From JALHTG01 sp964653695 (GTDB lineage: Archaea; Thermoproteota; Bathyarchaeia; 40CM-2-53-6; JALHTG01), in the NCBI GenBank assembly GCA_964653695.1, contig CAZZFQ010000016.1, forward strand, positions 1 through 24,820: a DNA stretch of 24,820 bases, read 5' to 3'. The notes under the pieces are model-generated. The model worked only from the letters and a program-made list of their open reading frames with translations, had not been told where the DNA came from and did not search any database. Positions 8,646 to 16,560 of the stretch are shown here, one piece after another; position 1 is the stretch's first letter; every line of letters starts with the position of its first letter. The position numbers and the translations under genes are program-made.

Positions 8646-9857
8646 TCAGCCCCTTTTCTTTGCGCTGGCTATGGAGATGACATCTCGATCCTTAAGCAAG
8701 TAGTCTTCTCCGATTCGCATCTTCGATCTGGCCTCAACCCCGAAGATGAATCCTTCTCCCAAGTCTGAATGTATCATGTAGGCGAACTGCCTTGCAGTAG
8801 TGCCGTACCGCGCCAAGTACGCATCGGGGAGAACCCGTCCCTTGTGATCAGTTAGCTTCTCGGCGTCTTCGACTGGATATACGGTAATCATCCCCAGAAG
8901 CTTGAAAAAGGCGGTGTTTATGCTCTCTTGAACTCCTGTTGATCCCCACTCTATCAGAATCTTCCTCTTGATTGTGTCAAGGGCTGAAGCCTGTTCCGAC
9001 TTCAGTTCTGACGACCTCAATATGTTGAAGTTGCTGTCGCCCGGCTTGTAGTCCGTCAATCCCTTTTCAGCTGCCCTTCTCAATGCTAGCTCTGCCTCTG
9101 CGCAGCAAGGAATCACGTTATGCCCTGAATCTCTCAACCTCTCGACGTTTTCCTCTGCGTGCGGCAAATCTATCTTGTTGGCCGCGATTAGCATTGGCTT
9201 CGATTGCCTACGAAGTTCGCGCATCAATTCGACTAGGTCTTCGTCACTCCAGGCAATCAGGTCTTCTTCGTCCAGGTCGGCTTTTTCGAGAGCATTGGAA
9301 ATGTGAGTTCTGTTTACTGCTAGGCCACTGAGACGATCCTCAAGTATGACGCAGAGATCCTCTTTCGTTCCCTCAACTCTTCGGGCAATCTTGGCCCAGT
9401 CTTTCTTGACTATTTGGAATAGCCACATGTCCAGCTCTTTTTCTAGGAATTTGACGTCATCGAGAGGGTCATGTGTTCCAGGTTCGCATTGCCTTCCTTC
9501 AATATCTGTTGCTCCAGCAGCGTCCACTATATGAATAAGCGCATCTGCCCGCCTTATCTCATCAAGGAACTGGTTTCCTAGACCTCGTCCCTTCCATGCG
9601 TCAGGGACGAGCCCAGCGCAGTCAATGATTTCAACTGGGATCAACCTAATCCCGGTGAGACAAGCTGAGTTCACAGGTTCGTCCTTGACGTTGAACTCCG
9701 TGCAGACGCATGGCGTTCTGACATATCCCATGCCTCGATTTGGTTTGATTGTCGTGAAAGGATAGTTCGCAATTGGAACCGAGATCAGTGTGGCAGCCGA
9801 GAAGAAGGTCGACTTTCCGACGTTAGGTTTGCCAACCACTCCGACAATGTTACCCAA
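8646..9857 (-). CDS. ychF: YchF/OLA1-type GTP/ATP-binding protein with TGS domain
   Basis: A 403-residue OBG-family P-loop protein. G1 is GKPNVGKSTF (9-18), the switch region YPFTTIKPNRG follows, G3 is DCAGLV and G4 is NKIDLP. The C-terminal region HKGRVLPDAYLARYGTTARQ to the end is a TGS domain, an RNA/ribosome-associated fold. Archaeal YchF relatives are ribosome-associated and of incompletely known role. The start is TTG 9857, preceded by an AGGAG; CTG two codons upstream is a less likely alternative. The gene converges on the small protein at 8629 with 16 bases between stops and is divergent from trxB. Confidence 0.93.
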   Translation of the reverse strand: MGNIVGVVGKPNVGKSTFFSAATLISVPIANYPFTTIKPNRGMGYVRTPCVCTEFNVKDEPVNSACLTGIRLIPVEIIDCAGLVPDAWKGRGLGNQFLDEIRRADALIHIVDAAGATDIEGRQCEPGTHDPLDDVKFLEKELDMWLFQIVKKDWAKIARRVEGTKEDLCVILEDRLSGLAVNRTHISNALEKADLDEEDLIAWSDEDLVELMRELRRQSKPMLIAANKIDLPHAEENVERLRDSGHNVIPCCAEAELALRRAAEKGLTDYKPGDSNFNILRSSELKSEQASALDTIKRKILIEWGSTGVQESINTAFFKLLGMITVYPVEDAEKLTDHKGRVLPDAYLARYGTTARQFAYMIHSDLGEGFIFGVEARSKMRIGEDYLLKDRDVISIASAKKRG

Positions 9858-9930
9858 TCTCAGTTCTCCTGGCCTACCGATCGCGACTGAGTAAAGCTGT
9901 CTCAGGTGCTGTCCTCTTTGGGAGTGAACT

Positions 9931-9941
9931 CTTTAATAAAG
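9931..9941 (+). promoter_or_regulatory. TATA box between ychF and trxB
   Basis: CTTTAATAAAG is nearly palindromic, sits 35-45 bases before the trxB GTG at 9976 and fits a plus-strand TATA box. It could also direct minus-strand transcription towards ychF, about 75 bases away. Confidence 0.5.
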
Positions 9942-9975
9942 ACCTGACTGCCCTCTCACTTCAGGTCACATAACA

Positions 9976-10782
9976 GTGAACAAGAGGGAGCTTGTAATAG
10001 TCGGCGGCGGCCCTGCAGGGTTGACGGCTGCCCTCTATGGTTCAAGGAGCGGACTATCAACTCTCCTGTTAGAAGAAAAAACCACTGGAGGATTGTTGTC
10101 TGAGATACCTGCCGTAGAAAACTATCCAGGATTTTCAGAAGGTGTCTCTGGGCTCGATCTAGCGGCCAAAATGACTGAGCAGGCAAGAAAGGCAGGAGCT
10201 GAGATCCATGAAATAGAAGTAGCCCAGTCAATCGAAGTGAACAACAGACAGATCTCTGTCAAGACGGATAGGGCGAGCTACTCAAGTGGCGCCCTGATCC
10301 TAGCGACAGGCGGGGTACACAGGCCTTTAGGTGTGAAGGGAGAGGAGGAACTGAAGGGGCGCGGAGTGAGCTACTGTGCTCTGTGCGACGGAGCATTCTT
10401 CAAAGAAAAGAGCGTCGCTGTTGCTGGTGGAGGGAACTCAGCCGCATCATCGGCGCTGTACTTGGCAGGCATAGCCCGTCAAGTATACCTGATCCATAGA
10501 AGAGGAGAGTTGAGGGCAGAGNNNNNNNNNNNNNNNNNNNNNNNNNNNNNNNNNNNNNNNNNNNNNNNNNNNNNNNNNNNNNNNNNNNNNNNNNNNNNNN
10601 NNNNNNNNNNNNNNNNNNNNNTCGTCAATCACCGTCAAGAAACAAATATCGAAGGAATCTTTGCTGCCGGTGACGTCACCTCATTTCCTGTGAAACAGAT
10701 TTCGACTGCAATAGGTCAGGGAGCAGTAGCAGCGACAGAGGCCTTTTGTCACTTGAGACAACCGTACTATCGCAGAGACTGA
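9976..10782 (+). CDS. trxB: Thioredoxin reductase-type FAD/NAD(P)H oxidoreductase, interrupted by a scaffold gap
   Basis: The N-terminal half has the FAD-binding VIVGGGPAGLTAALYGSRSG, the flavin site GGLLSEIPAVENYPGF, the redox-active CALC (C134 and C137) in SYCALCDGAFF and the NAD(P)H loop GGGNSAASSALYL. The C-terminal piece has the second FAD motif IFAAGDV. In the family this enzyme reduces thioredoxin or a glutaredoxin-like protein with NAD(P)H. The visible sequence plus 34 unknown codons gives 268 residues, while members are usually 300-330. The 100-N block therefore probably hides more than 100 bases, and the frame across it is by assumption. CALC in place of the common CAxC (CATC or CAVC) is conservative. 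GTG start. Confidence 0.9.
   Translation: MNKRELVIVGGGPAGLTAALYGSRSGLSTLLLEEKTTGGLLSEIPAVENYPGFSEGVSGLDLAAKMTEQARKAGAEIHEIEVAQSIEVNNRQISVKTDRASYSSGALILATGGVHRPLGVKGEEELKGRGVSYCALCDGAFFKEKSVAVAGGGNSAASSALYLAGIARQVYLIHRRGELRAEXXXXXXXXXXXXXXXXXXXXXXXXXXXXXXXXXXVNHRQETNIEGIFAAGDVTSFPVKQISTAIGQGAVAATEAFCHLRQPYYRRD
10522..10621. other. Assembly gap (100 N) inside trxB
   Basis: Exactly 100 undetermined bases, a standard scaffold placeholder. Comparison with usual thioredoxin reductase length suggests the real missing sequence is larger, possibly about 200-300 bases. Confidence 0.95.
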
Positions 10783-10902
10783 GAGACCGGACGGGTAGTA
10801 GTAAGTCCACGCGCGCAACGTTTATCAGTATTCTACTGGAACCATAGCCGTTCCGATAGCAACAAAGATGATAGATCGAGCCTGACAGCATACGTGAGGC
10901 TT

Positions 10903-11337
10903 ATGAGCGCATACAAATACATGTCGCAAGCTTGGAAGAAGCCTTCTGCCTCCTATGTAGAGGAGTTCATGCGAGATGCCGCCATTAGATGGAGAGGTGA
11001 GCGTACGATTCATCGAGTTGAGAGGCCGACCAGGCTTGATCGAGCGAGAAGCCTTGGGTATCGAGCGAAGCAGGGCTTCGTAGTTGTGAGAGTGAGGATC
11101 AGAAAGGGAGGCGCCCGCAAGCCTCGAGCAAGATCTGGCAGAAGACAAAAGGCAATGGGTGCCGTCAAATATACTCGCGCAAAAGGTCTGAAGGAGATCG
11201 CTGAAGCCAGAGTGGCTAGGAAGTTTCCAAACCTCAGAGTTCTCAACTCATATTGGGTTTGGGAAGACGGAAAGAACACGTGGTTCGAAACTGTTCTTGC
11301 TGATCCGAATCATCCTGCTGTGAAACGTAGGATTTGA
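10903..11337 (+). CDS. rpl15e: 50S ribosomal protein L15e
   Basis: A 144-residue archaeal/eukaryotic L15e. Recognisable blocks are MSAYKYMSQAWKKPS at the start, RPTRLDRARSLGYRAKQGFV, RVRIRKGGARKPR and VLNSYWVWEDGKNTWFETVL with the terminal DPNHPAV. GTG 10894 is in frame upstream, but ATG 10903 gives the usual family start and is preceded by GTGAGG. L15e commonly neighbours Rpp30 and Pop5 in archaea, as it does here with L13e and pth2 in between. A TTTATC element near 10820 is a weak promoter candidate. Confidence 0.97.
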   Translation: MSAYKYMSQAWKKPSASYVEEFMRDAAIRWRGERTIHRVERPTRLDRARSLGYRAKQGFVVVRVRIRKGGARKPRARSGRRQKAMGAVKYTRAKGLKEIAEARVARKFPNLRVLNSYWVWEDGKNTWFETVLADPNHPAVKRRI

Positions 11338-11397
11338 GCAGCGGCCAGCCAAGAAAACGACGCATGAGACGCTAAGGGCCGAAGGTGACGCTGTCGC

Positions 11398-11658
11398 ATG
11401 TCGGAAATGCCGAAAGCGATTGTAGTCAGACACGTTCAAGGCACATTCGAGACGCGACTGGGAAGAGGATTCTCAAAGGCAGAACTCCGGGAAGCGGGGA
11501 TCTCAGTGGCGAACGCCAGAAAGCTTTCTGTCCGAGTCGATCCCAAGCGGCAAACCAAGATGGAGGAGAACGTGAAAGCAATAAAGACTTGGCTTAGAGG
11601 CTCGTCAAAGCGCAAGTCTGATGGAAAGCTAAGGGAGAAGACCGTCAAGACATCCTGA
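11398..11658 (+). CDS. rpl13e: 50S ribosomal protein L13e
   Basis: A short, very basic 86-residue protein. The core RGFSKAELREAGISVANARK then LSVRVDPKRQTKMEENVKAIKTW matches the L13e family, which has the pattern RGFSxxELxxAG, ARKLxIxVDxRR and EENVxxLK. From general knowledge, L13e is patchily distributed in archaea: present in Crenarchaeota, Korarchaeota and related lineages and absent from most Euryarchaeota. It is therefore a useful taxonomic hint. Start ATG 11398, about 60 bases after rpl15e and probably cotranscribed. Confidence 0.85.
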   Translation: MSEMPKAIVVRHVQGTFETRLGRGFSKAELREAGISVANARKLSVRVDPKRQTKMEENVKAIKTWLRGSSKRKSDGKLREKTVKTS

Positions 11659-11760
11659 CTAAGAGTATTGGTCCCCCATGTGTATACAAGTAGTTTCAGG
11701 ATCTTCACGGAAAACCCCTGGATAAGTACGTATGATGAAATGAATTGACTCCCAGGCTAC

Positions 11761-12138
11761 TCAGAACAATTTCAGTTGACGTGTCAGCCTGTCAACTAAC
11801 TCGGCTGGACACGGCCCGATTCCAATGCAGGTTGTTGTGTTCGCAGGAACTTGTGTCAGCCCTCTATCACAAATGAGCACGGACGGAAGACATAGGCTGA
11901 CAGCCTGTTCCTTCAGCTCCTGTAACTCCTTCTCTGAGTGCACCTTGACGGCAATCTTGCATTGACCTTCACTCAACCATGCTTCCACCCAATCGCGATG
12001 TTCCTTTCTCGCTTCTTCCAGTGCCGATACGGCTGCATGAGCAACCTGCGCAGCAGTTTTTCCTCTGCCCATTCTGAGGTCGGTCCTGACAGCGATGACC
12101 ATTTTGTATCTGAACTCGCTAGGACTCAAAGCTATCAA
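11761..12138 (-). CDS. pth2: Peptidyl-tRNA hydrolase, Pth2 type
   Basis: A protein of about 125 residues of the archaeal/eukaryotic Pth2 family, which releases peptides from peptidyl-tRNA. The block MVIAVRTDLRMGRGKTAAQVAHAA holds the catalytic-site K and H residues. WLSEGQCKIAVKVHSEKEL and the C-terminal TTCIGIGPCPAELVDRLT with the conserved GPxP-like element follow. The start is TTG 12138 or TTG 12129; ATG 12102 would remove the first strand (FRYKMVI). It lies on the opposite strand from the ribosomal and RNase P genes around it, so it has its own promoter. Confidence 0.92.
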   Translation of the reverse strand: MIALSPSEFRYKMVIAVRTDLRMGRGKTAAQVAHAAVSALEEARKEHRDWVEAWLSEGQCKIAVKVHSEKELQELKEQAVSLCLPSVLICDRGLTQVPANTTTCIGIGPCPAELVDRLTRQLKLF

Positions 12139-12275
12139 GAAACGGAATGCTCTCCGAAACTGTTAAGGATTGCTTGGACGTATACTGCTGAATCTGGAAC
12201 CACGGATTCTCCACATAGGAGAGTCGTATGTGTCGGTGCCTCTGACATAGGCCCTAATTGATACATTCAAGGAAT

Positions 12276-12375
12276 NNNNNNNNNNNNNNNNNNNNNNNNN
12301 NNNNNNNNNNNNNNNNNNNNNNNNNNNNNNNNNNNNNNNNNNNNNNNNNNNNNNNNNNNNNNNNNNNNNNNNNNN
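12276..12375. other. Assembly gap (100 N) removing the 5' part of the Rpp30 gene
   Basis: Exactly 100 undetermined bases. Archaeal Rpp30 proteins are about 200-240 residues; only about 138 C-terminal residues are visible after the gap. The real gap must be larger than 100 bases, or part of the N-terminus lies before it in a frame I could not recognise. Confidence 0.9.
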
Positions 12376-12791
12376 TCACACCACTCGCCTTTAGAGATCG
12401 GAGAGTCGATCTGGTCTTCTTCTCGCCGAGTCGTCGCAAGCTGAGGGTAAGTGAACTGACGCCTGGGAGAGCAAAAAGAACAGTAGAGTTCAATATCGCG
12501 GACATACTGAACAACGACTTCGTTGACTCGAATCTGCGCAGATTGCTGAGTGCAATATGGAATACTAAGAGAAAGCATCTGCCCTTCGTGATTTCGAGCG
12601 GTGCAACAGACTGCTTGCTGATGAGAGCCCCTAAGGACATGGCGGCGGTCGTCTCTATAATGGGTCTGGACGCAACTCAAGCACTTGACGCCGTGTCTAG
12701 CATTCCTTTCTCTCTAGCTCAAAAGAGCCTTGAGAAACGAGGGCAAAGATTTGTTTCAAATGGAGTAGAAACAGTGAGACCACGAGTATGA
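12376..12791 (+). CDS. rnp3: RNase P protein component 3 (Rpp30), N-terminus lost in gap
   Basis: The C-terminal part of a PHP-like TIM-barrel protein. RRVDLVFFSPSRRKLRVSE matches the strand after the middle of Rpp30. VISSGATDCLLMRAPKDMAAVVSIMGL matches the conserved SSGA...RxPRD...GL block, and AVSSIPFSLAQKSLEKRG is the terminal helix region. Rpp30 pairs with Pop5 on the RNase P catalytic RNA, and the Pop5 gene follows with an ATGA overlap. A frame beginning TTG 12258 (MIHSRN) leads into the gap, but the true start cannot be established because the placeholder length is arbitrary. Confidence 0.85.
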
Positions 12792-13114
12792 ATAAACAGT
12801 CGCGGCGATATCTCGCTTTTCGACTAGCTTCTGACGTTGGCCCGCCAAGAGAGATGCTCTTTGGCGAAATTGAGAACTCTCTCAGAAGGCTCTTCGGGGA
12901 ATACGGAGTTCTTGAAGCGTCTCTGCGACTGATAGCGTATGATGCGGAGAAAATGATTGGCATAGTCAGATGCTCTCATCCATCTGTTGAGAGGCTTAGG
13001 GCCGCAGTTGCCTTGACAACCCGAATCGGTGAACATCGAGCCGTTCTCTTCATTCTTAGGTCAGCCGGCACTATTGCCTCGTTGAAGAGAGCTTTTTCAC
13101 TCAGCCTAGCTTGA
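12788..13114 (+). CDS. rnp2: RNase P protein component 2 (Pop5)
   Basis: A 108-residue ferredoxin-like-fold RNase P protein. Blocks: RRYLAFRLAS at the start, SLRRLFGEYGVLEASLRLIAY, the central MIGIVRCSHPSVERLRAAVAL and the C-terminal LRSAGTIASLKRAF (the family's SGTIxxxx). It overlaps the rnp3 stop by ATGA, so translation is coupled. The conserved pairing with Rpp30 fits their known heterodimer. Length is normal. Confidence 0.9.
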   Translation: MNKQSRRYLAFRLASDVGPPREMLFGEIENSLRRLFGEYGVLEASLRLIAYDAEKMIGIVRCSHPSVERLRAAVALTTRIGEHRAVLFILRSAGTIASLKRAFSLSLA

Positions 13115-13219
13115 GGGATAGAAGACTGCCAAGGTGAGACTGCCACAGACAACAGCGTATCCAAGATGATGCGGTGACAGATCTCTGCGCAGAGACCTCG
13201 GTTGGATGAAGCCACTATC

Positions 13220-13687
13220 CTACGTCTCTAGCAGTCTTCTAGGTGCTCTTCGCACTCCTATATAGAAAAATGTTCCGCATGCTACGATGTTGCCTAATGA
13301 GAGCCATGTGACGGCTAATGCCATGGGCGGGTATTTGCCTGAAAGCCCATGAAACATTGCGTAGCTTAGCCATATGGCGAATGTGATAGTATAGGTGCCG
13401 ATCGTAAGGTCAATAGCTTCTTTGATCTCTTTCTTTCTCGACAACCGCGAGAGAAACTTGTACTCAAGGAAGAGAACTACGCAGTCAAGAGCGATCGCAG
13501 GGGGAATCGATCTTTCAACTTCCTTCCTAATATATTCCAGATAGAGTTCCTGTTCGAAGGTAAACCCATGCGACTCAAAGACAGCGGTGTTAGTGACTAA
13601 GGCAATCATCGCCATCGAGAACACAAGTGCGATCAAGAAAGCGATTAGATAGAAGGTGACCCAATTCCTGTATTTCTGGATGTCCAT
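13220..13687 (-). CDS. Small integral membrane protein of unknown function
   Basis: 155 residues with hydrophobic segments at about 11-32, 60-75, 96-113 and 120-145, suggesting three or four transmembrane helices. A charged loop lies between the first two (YLEYIRKEVERS) and another basic/acidic stretch (RLSRKKEIKEA) before the third. No family recognised. It begins 18 bases after fdhD on the same strand, so it is probably the last gene of the ligase-fdhD operon, but nothing in it suggests a C1 role. Confidence 0.7.
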   Translation of the reverse strand: MDIQKYRNWVTFYLIAFLIALVFSMAMIALVTNTAVFESHGFTFEQELYLEYIRKEVERSIPPAIALDCVVLFLEYKFLSRLSRKKEIKEAIDLTIGTYTITFAIWLSYAMFHGLSGKYPPMALAVTWLSLGNIVACGTFFYIGVRRAPRRLLET

Positions 13688-13705
13688 TTGCGTCGGCGGC
13701 CTCTC

Positions 13706-14509
13706 TTAGGCATAGGAAATGCGTTCAGAATGCGAGTAGATGTTCATTCTTTCTCCTCTCACAAAACCAATCGCAGTAACATCTGTCTTCTCTGCTACAT
13801 CTATCCCTGAAGTCACTACGGCGGATATTGAAGCGACCACAGGAATATTGACTCGGGCCGCCTTCAGAATTATGTCTCCTGTAAGTCTTCCTGTGGAGAT
13901 GAGAAACCTATCTTCAAACGAGTGACTGCTACGAGCGCAACTCCCAACAGCTTTGTCCACAGCGTTGTGTCGTCCAACATCCTCAGCCAAATGCTCTAGT
14001 ATTCCATCTTTGCGGCAAACTGAGGCAGCGTGGACGCCGCCTGTCTTTCGGTAGATTGACGCCTCGTTATTCAACGCGTTCGCTGCGCGTTGAACAGCAG
14101 ATGCGTCAATGACAGTCGGGGCAATCACTCTTAGAGGCATGAGTCTGTTGGTCGGATTCTCAGTTGGTAATTGTGTTCTTCTTTGGAAGCCGCTAGGCAC
14201 TGCCCTGAAAAAGCGTGTTGCTAGTCTTTCTTCGAGGTTGAGTTCAGCTACAAGTGTTACCTCACATTTGTACTGGTCGACAAAACGGATGGCAGTCAAC
14301 TGGTAGAGTTGATCGATAATCCCATCGGAAAGTAGATGACCCGTCACAAGGTCTTCTAGCCTCTGAGGAGTACACATTATCGTCTCCCAGTGAACACCGT
14401 TTATGAAAAGGTGAACCGCGGACTCTGTAGCCACAGTGTCATCCACTACCTCGGGTTGGCTACCTAGAGACTGGAGCCTGAGGATCCTGCGAGTCTCTGT
14501 AGCTTGCAT
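13706..14509 (-). CDS. fdhD: FdhD-like sulfurtransferase/maturation protein lacking the usual CxxC
   Basis: A 267-residue FdhD-family protein. In bacteria FdhD passes sulfur to the Mo/W-bis-pterin cofactor of formate dehydrogenase. Family blocks: TPQRLEDLVTGHLLSDGII (48-66), TGGVHAASVC, EDVGRHNAVDKAVG, ISTGRLTGDIILKAARVNIP and VASISAVVTSGIDVAE. In most members the loop after the first domain carries a sulfur-handling CxxC. Here the corresponding stretch (about 100-118, RFFRAVPSGFQRRTQLP) has no cysteine. Other cysteines (C46, C82 and two further on) are not paired. Its position near fwdDB suggests it serves the Mo/W enzyme formylmethanofuran dehydrogenase. It follows the RimK-like gene by five bases. 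Confidence 0.85.
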   Translation of the reverse strand: MQATETRRILRLQSLGSQPEVVDDTVATESAVHLFINGVHWETIMCTPQRLEDLVTGHLLSDGIIDQLYQLTAIRFVDQYKCEVTLVAELNLEERLATRFFRAVPSGFQRRTQLPTENPTNRLMPLRVIAPTVIDASAVQRAANALNNEASIYRKTGGVHAASVCRKDGILEHLAEDVGRHNAVDKAVGSCARSSHSFEDRFLISTGRLTGDIILKAARVNIPVVASISAVVTSGIDVAEKTDVTAIGFVRGERMNIYSHSERISYA

Positions 14510-14514
14510 AGGAG

Positions 14515-15393
14515 TTACCTCTTGGCCTTGGAGATAACGTAAGTGCCTATCTCTTTTGCTATGTCAACTTTGGTTGTGCTCTGAAGGCCTTTCCAACCCG
14601 GTTGAGAGTTGATCTCATTTACAATGTAACCGCTCGCACCTTCCATGAGATCCACTCCAGCAATTTCGCATCCAATTACATGTGCGGATTTGATCGCTAT
14701 CTCTTCCATCTCCGAGGTATATTCAAGAGGAGTTGGTTTTGCTCCTCTACTCACGTTTGTCTTCCAGCAAGTCGATACTCTGAACATGGCAGCAACAATC
14801 TTACCTCCGACTAGGAGAATTCTGATGTCTCGAGATCCATGCTGTACGAACTCCTGCACATAGAGCACATGCCTATTGAAATGTAATGTCCTGAAGGCCC
14901 TCTCAGCTACGTCCTCGTTGGAGATCCTAGCTGCCCCGATACCCCGAGAACCAAAGACTGGCTTGACTACTACGTCATCGCCAAACTTATGAAAAGCTTT
15001 GATGGCTTCAGAGACGCTCTCCGTGACGATTGTTCTAGGAACCTGAATACCGTTCTCTGCCAAAAGAATAAGAGTATGAAACTTGTCCGCGGCCTTCTCG
15101 ATGCTTGAAGGATGATTAACGACTGGAAGGCCTCGTCGCGAAATCGCGTCCAGAAGATTAAGTCGGAATATTATCTCATCCAGTGACCCTCTTCCGATGG
15201 GCCTCACAAGAAGTGCCTCTATCTCCTCTTCTATGTCCTTTCCGTCAAGCAAGATCGCAGGGTTGATTCCCACCCTTGAAACAAGATCTCTGAACATAAA
15301 GCACCGAGAAGTCACACCTAGTCTGACGAAGGCTTCTCTCAAACGCGATGAGCACCATGCGTTCTTGTTTCTTGTCAGAAGGCCAATGTTCAT
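14515..15393 (-). CDS. RimK-family ATP-grasp glutamate ligase, possibly MptN-like
   Basis: A 292-residue RimK-type ATP-grasp ligase. Features: N-terminal MNIGLLTRNKNAW, KAADKFHTLILLAENGIQVP, the ATP-binding VVVKPVFGSRGIGAARI, YVQEFVQHGSRDIRILLVGG, and the metal-binding AGVDLMEGASGYIVNEINSQPG. Family members add glutamate to tetrahydromethanopterin (MptN), F420 (CofF), LysW or ribosomal S6. The nearby C1 genes favour MptN, which would make tetrahydrosarcinapterin; this is inference from context. The frame extends to 15432, but ATG 15393 is chosen because GGAGAT lies six bases before it and the protein then starts as relatives do. A TATA-like box lies about 40 bases upstream. Probable first gene of a three-gene operon. 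Confidence 0.8.
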   Translation of the reverse strand: MNIGLLTRNKNAWCSSRLREAFVRLGVTSRCFMFRDLVSRVGINPAILLDGKDIEEEIEALLVRPIGRGSLDEIIFRLNLLDAISRRGLPVVNHPSSIEKAADKFHTLILLAENGIQVPRTIVTESVSEAIKAFHKFGDDVVVKPVFGSRGIGAARISNEDVAERAFRTLHFNRHVLYVQEFVQHGSRDIRILLVGGKIVAAMFRVSTCWKTNVSRGAKPTPLEYTSEMEEIAIKSAHVIGCEIAGVDLMEGASGYIVNEINSQPGWKGLQSTTKVDIAKEIGTYVISKAKR

Positions 15394-15430
15394 CTCATGA
15401 TCTCCAATGCAGAATCTTAAGTATATGCAC

Positions 15431-15440
15431 ATTTAAGTCA
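15431..15440 (-). promoter_or_regulatory. TATA box for the ligase-fdhD operon
   Basis: On the minus strand TGACTTAAAT lies about 40 bases before the ATG at 15393. A second AT-rich element, CATATACTTAAG, is slightly nearer. Either could be the TATA box. Confidence 0.4.
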
Positions 15441-15558
15441 AAGTCTGCGAAGAAGCTGGTTTCGCGCGACTTGCCGACTGAACAATCATCCGAAGAGAGT
15501 GGTTTCTCGGCCACACAAGCTAAGATACTTCATTGAATAGAGGGCGACAGAGCAGCCT

Positions 15559-16458
15559 CTAGAAGGAACTGAGAGCTTCCTTGAGGTGAATCTTGAGTGG
15601 TCCGAGTCTTCCTCCGAAGTTGACGGCGGTTATCTTTCTGACTCCTGGTGCCTCAATCACGGCCCTTATTCCTGCAGCTGTAGCTTTCTTGAGGTGACTT
15701 GGAGAAAGACCATTGAAAACGATTTCGTAGACGCTATCCACTCCGATGGGTACCTTTGATCCTGCAATCGTGTTTCGTAGCTTAGGACAGAACAGGTCGT
15801 TAGTGGAGGCTCCGAGTTTGTACTTTCTAGAGCCGACTTTAGAGCCGGACCGGCAAACACCCCCAGGAAATGGAAGAATCACACCTGGCACCGCCCGAAT
15901 CGCCTCGATAGCTCTCTCGGCAGCTTGGAGACCGGCGTCTTGCGAGTCGGCCATGATCAAGAAGTTTCCGCCCGCAACCGCTTTCTTCACTCCGAACCTG
16001 TCTTCGACTAGGAAGTCTCCCTCTGTCACAGGGATCCTCCAAACAGTCCTATCTCCCAAGACTTCCTTTCTCTCAAATCCATCGCCAAACATTCTTACGG
16101 CTCTTCCTATCCTGATTCGTTTCTTTGCGTCTGGCATTCCGTCAAATGCCGCTGTAGTCGGGCAGGTTAGGATGCATTGCCCTATTCGGCGTACCATCTG
16201 AGCCTTCCACTCGTGACCCGATCTTTGATAGACCTGGATGAACACTCCTGGTCTGCCGTCAGGGGTCTCACTCGACGGAATGGTTCCTCCTTCTATGCCG
16301 GCCTCGGCTGGAGACATTATGATGGATGATGCGAACCCAGTGGCTGTCCTTGCCGAAATCAACGCCCATTTTTCGCTGTTGGCAGTGATCATTATCCGAC
16401 CGACAAGCATGATAAATACTTCAGCGAACGTATCCTCAATCTCCACGCGCAGCTGCAT
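15559..16458 (-). CDS. ftr: Formylmethanofuran:tetrahydromethanopterin formyltransferase
   Basis: A 299-residue cytoplasmic Ftr, which moves the formyl group from formylmethanofuran to N5 of tetrahydromethanopterin. The start VEIEDTFAEVF and the downstream RIMITANSEKWALISARTATGFA are characteristic. So are SSIIMSPAEAGIEG, RPGVFIQVYQ, TCPTTAAFDG, FPGGVCRSGSKVGSRKYKLGAST and the C-terminal NFGGRLGPLKIHLKEAL. Length matches the family (about 297). ATG 16458 gives the normal N-terminus. The gene is divergent from fwdDB, so both C1 steps are likely controlled from the shared 213-base region. No active-site loss seen. Confidence 0.97.
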   Translation of the reverse strand: MQLRVEIEDTFAEVFIMLVGRIMITANSEKWALISARTATGFASSIIMSPAEAGIEGGTIPSSETPDGRPGVFIQVYQRSGHEWKAQMVRRIGQCILTCPTTAAFDGMPDAKKRIRIGRAVRMFGDGFERKEVLGDRTVWRIPVTEGDFLVEDRFGVKKAVAGGNFLIMADSQDAGLQAAERAIEAIRAVPGVILPFPGGVCRSGSKVGSRKYKLGASTNDLFCPKLRNTIAGSKVPIGVDSVYEIVFNGLSPSHLKKATAAGIRAVIEAPGVRKITAVNFGGRLGPLKIHLKEALSSF

Positions 16459-16560
16459 CCAGGGTTCCTCATCTCAATATGTCCGCCTATGTTGCGGGTT
16501 TAACGTTTCACATGACGCTTTGGTCCTATGGCGCTCTCCAATGGCAGAAATCCGCTATAT

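Noticed and set aside
11725..11760. Possible C/D box RNA (ATGATGA) between rpl13e and pth2
   Set aside because: No matching D box CTGA at a suitable distance on the same strand.
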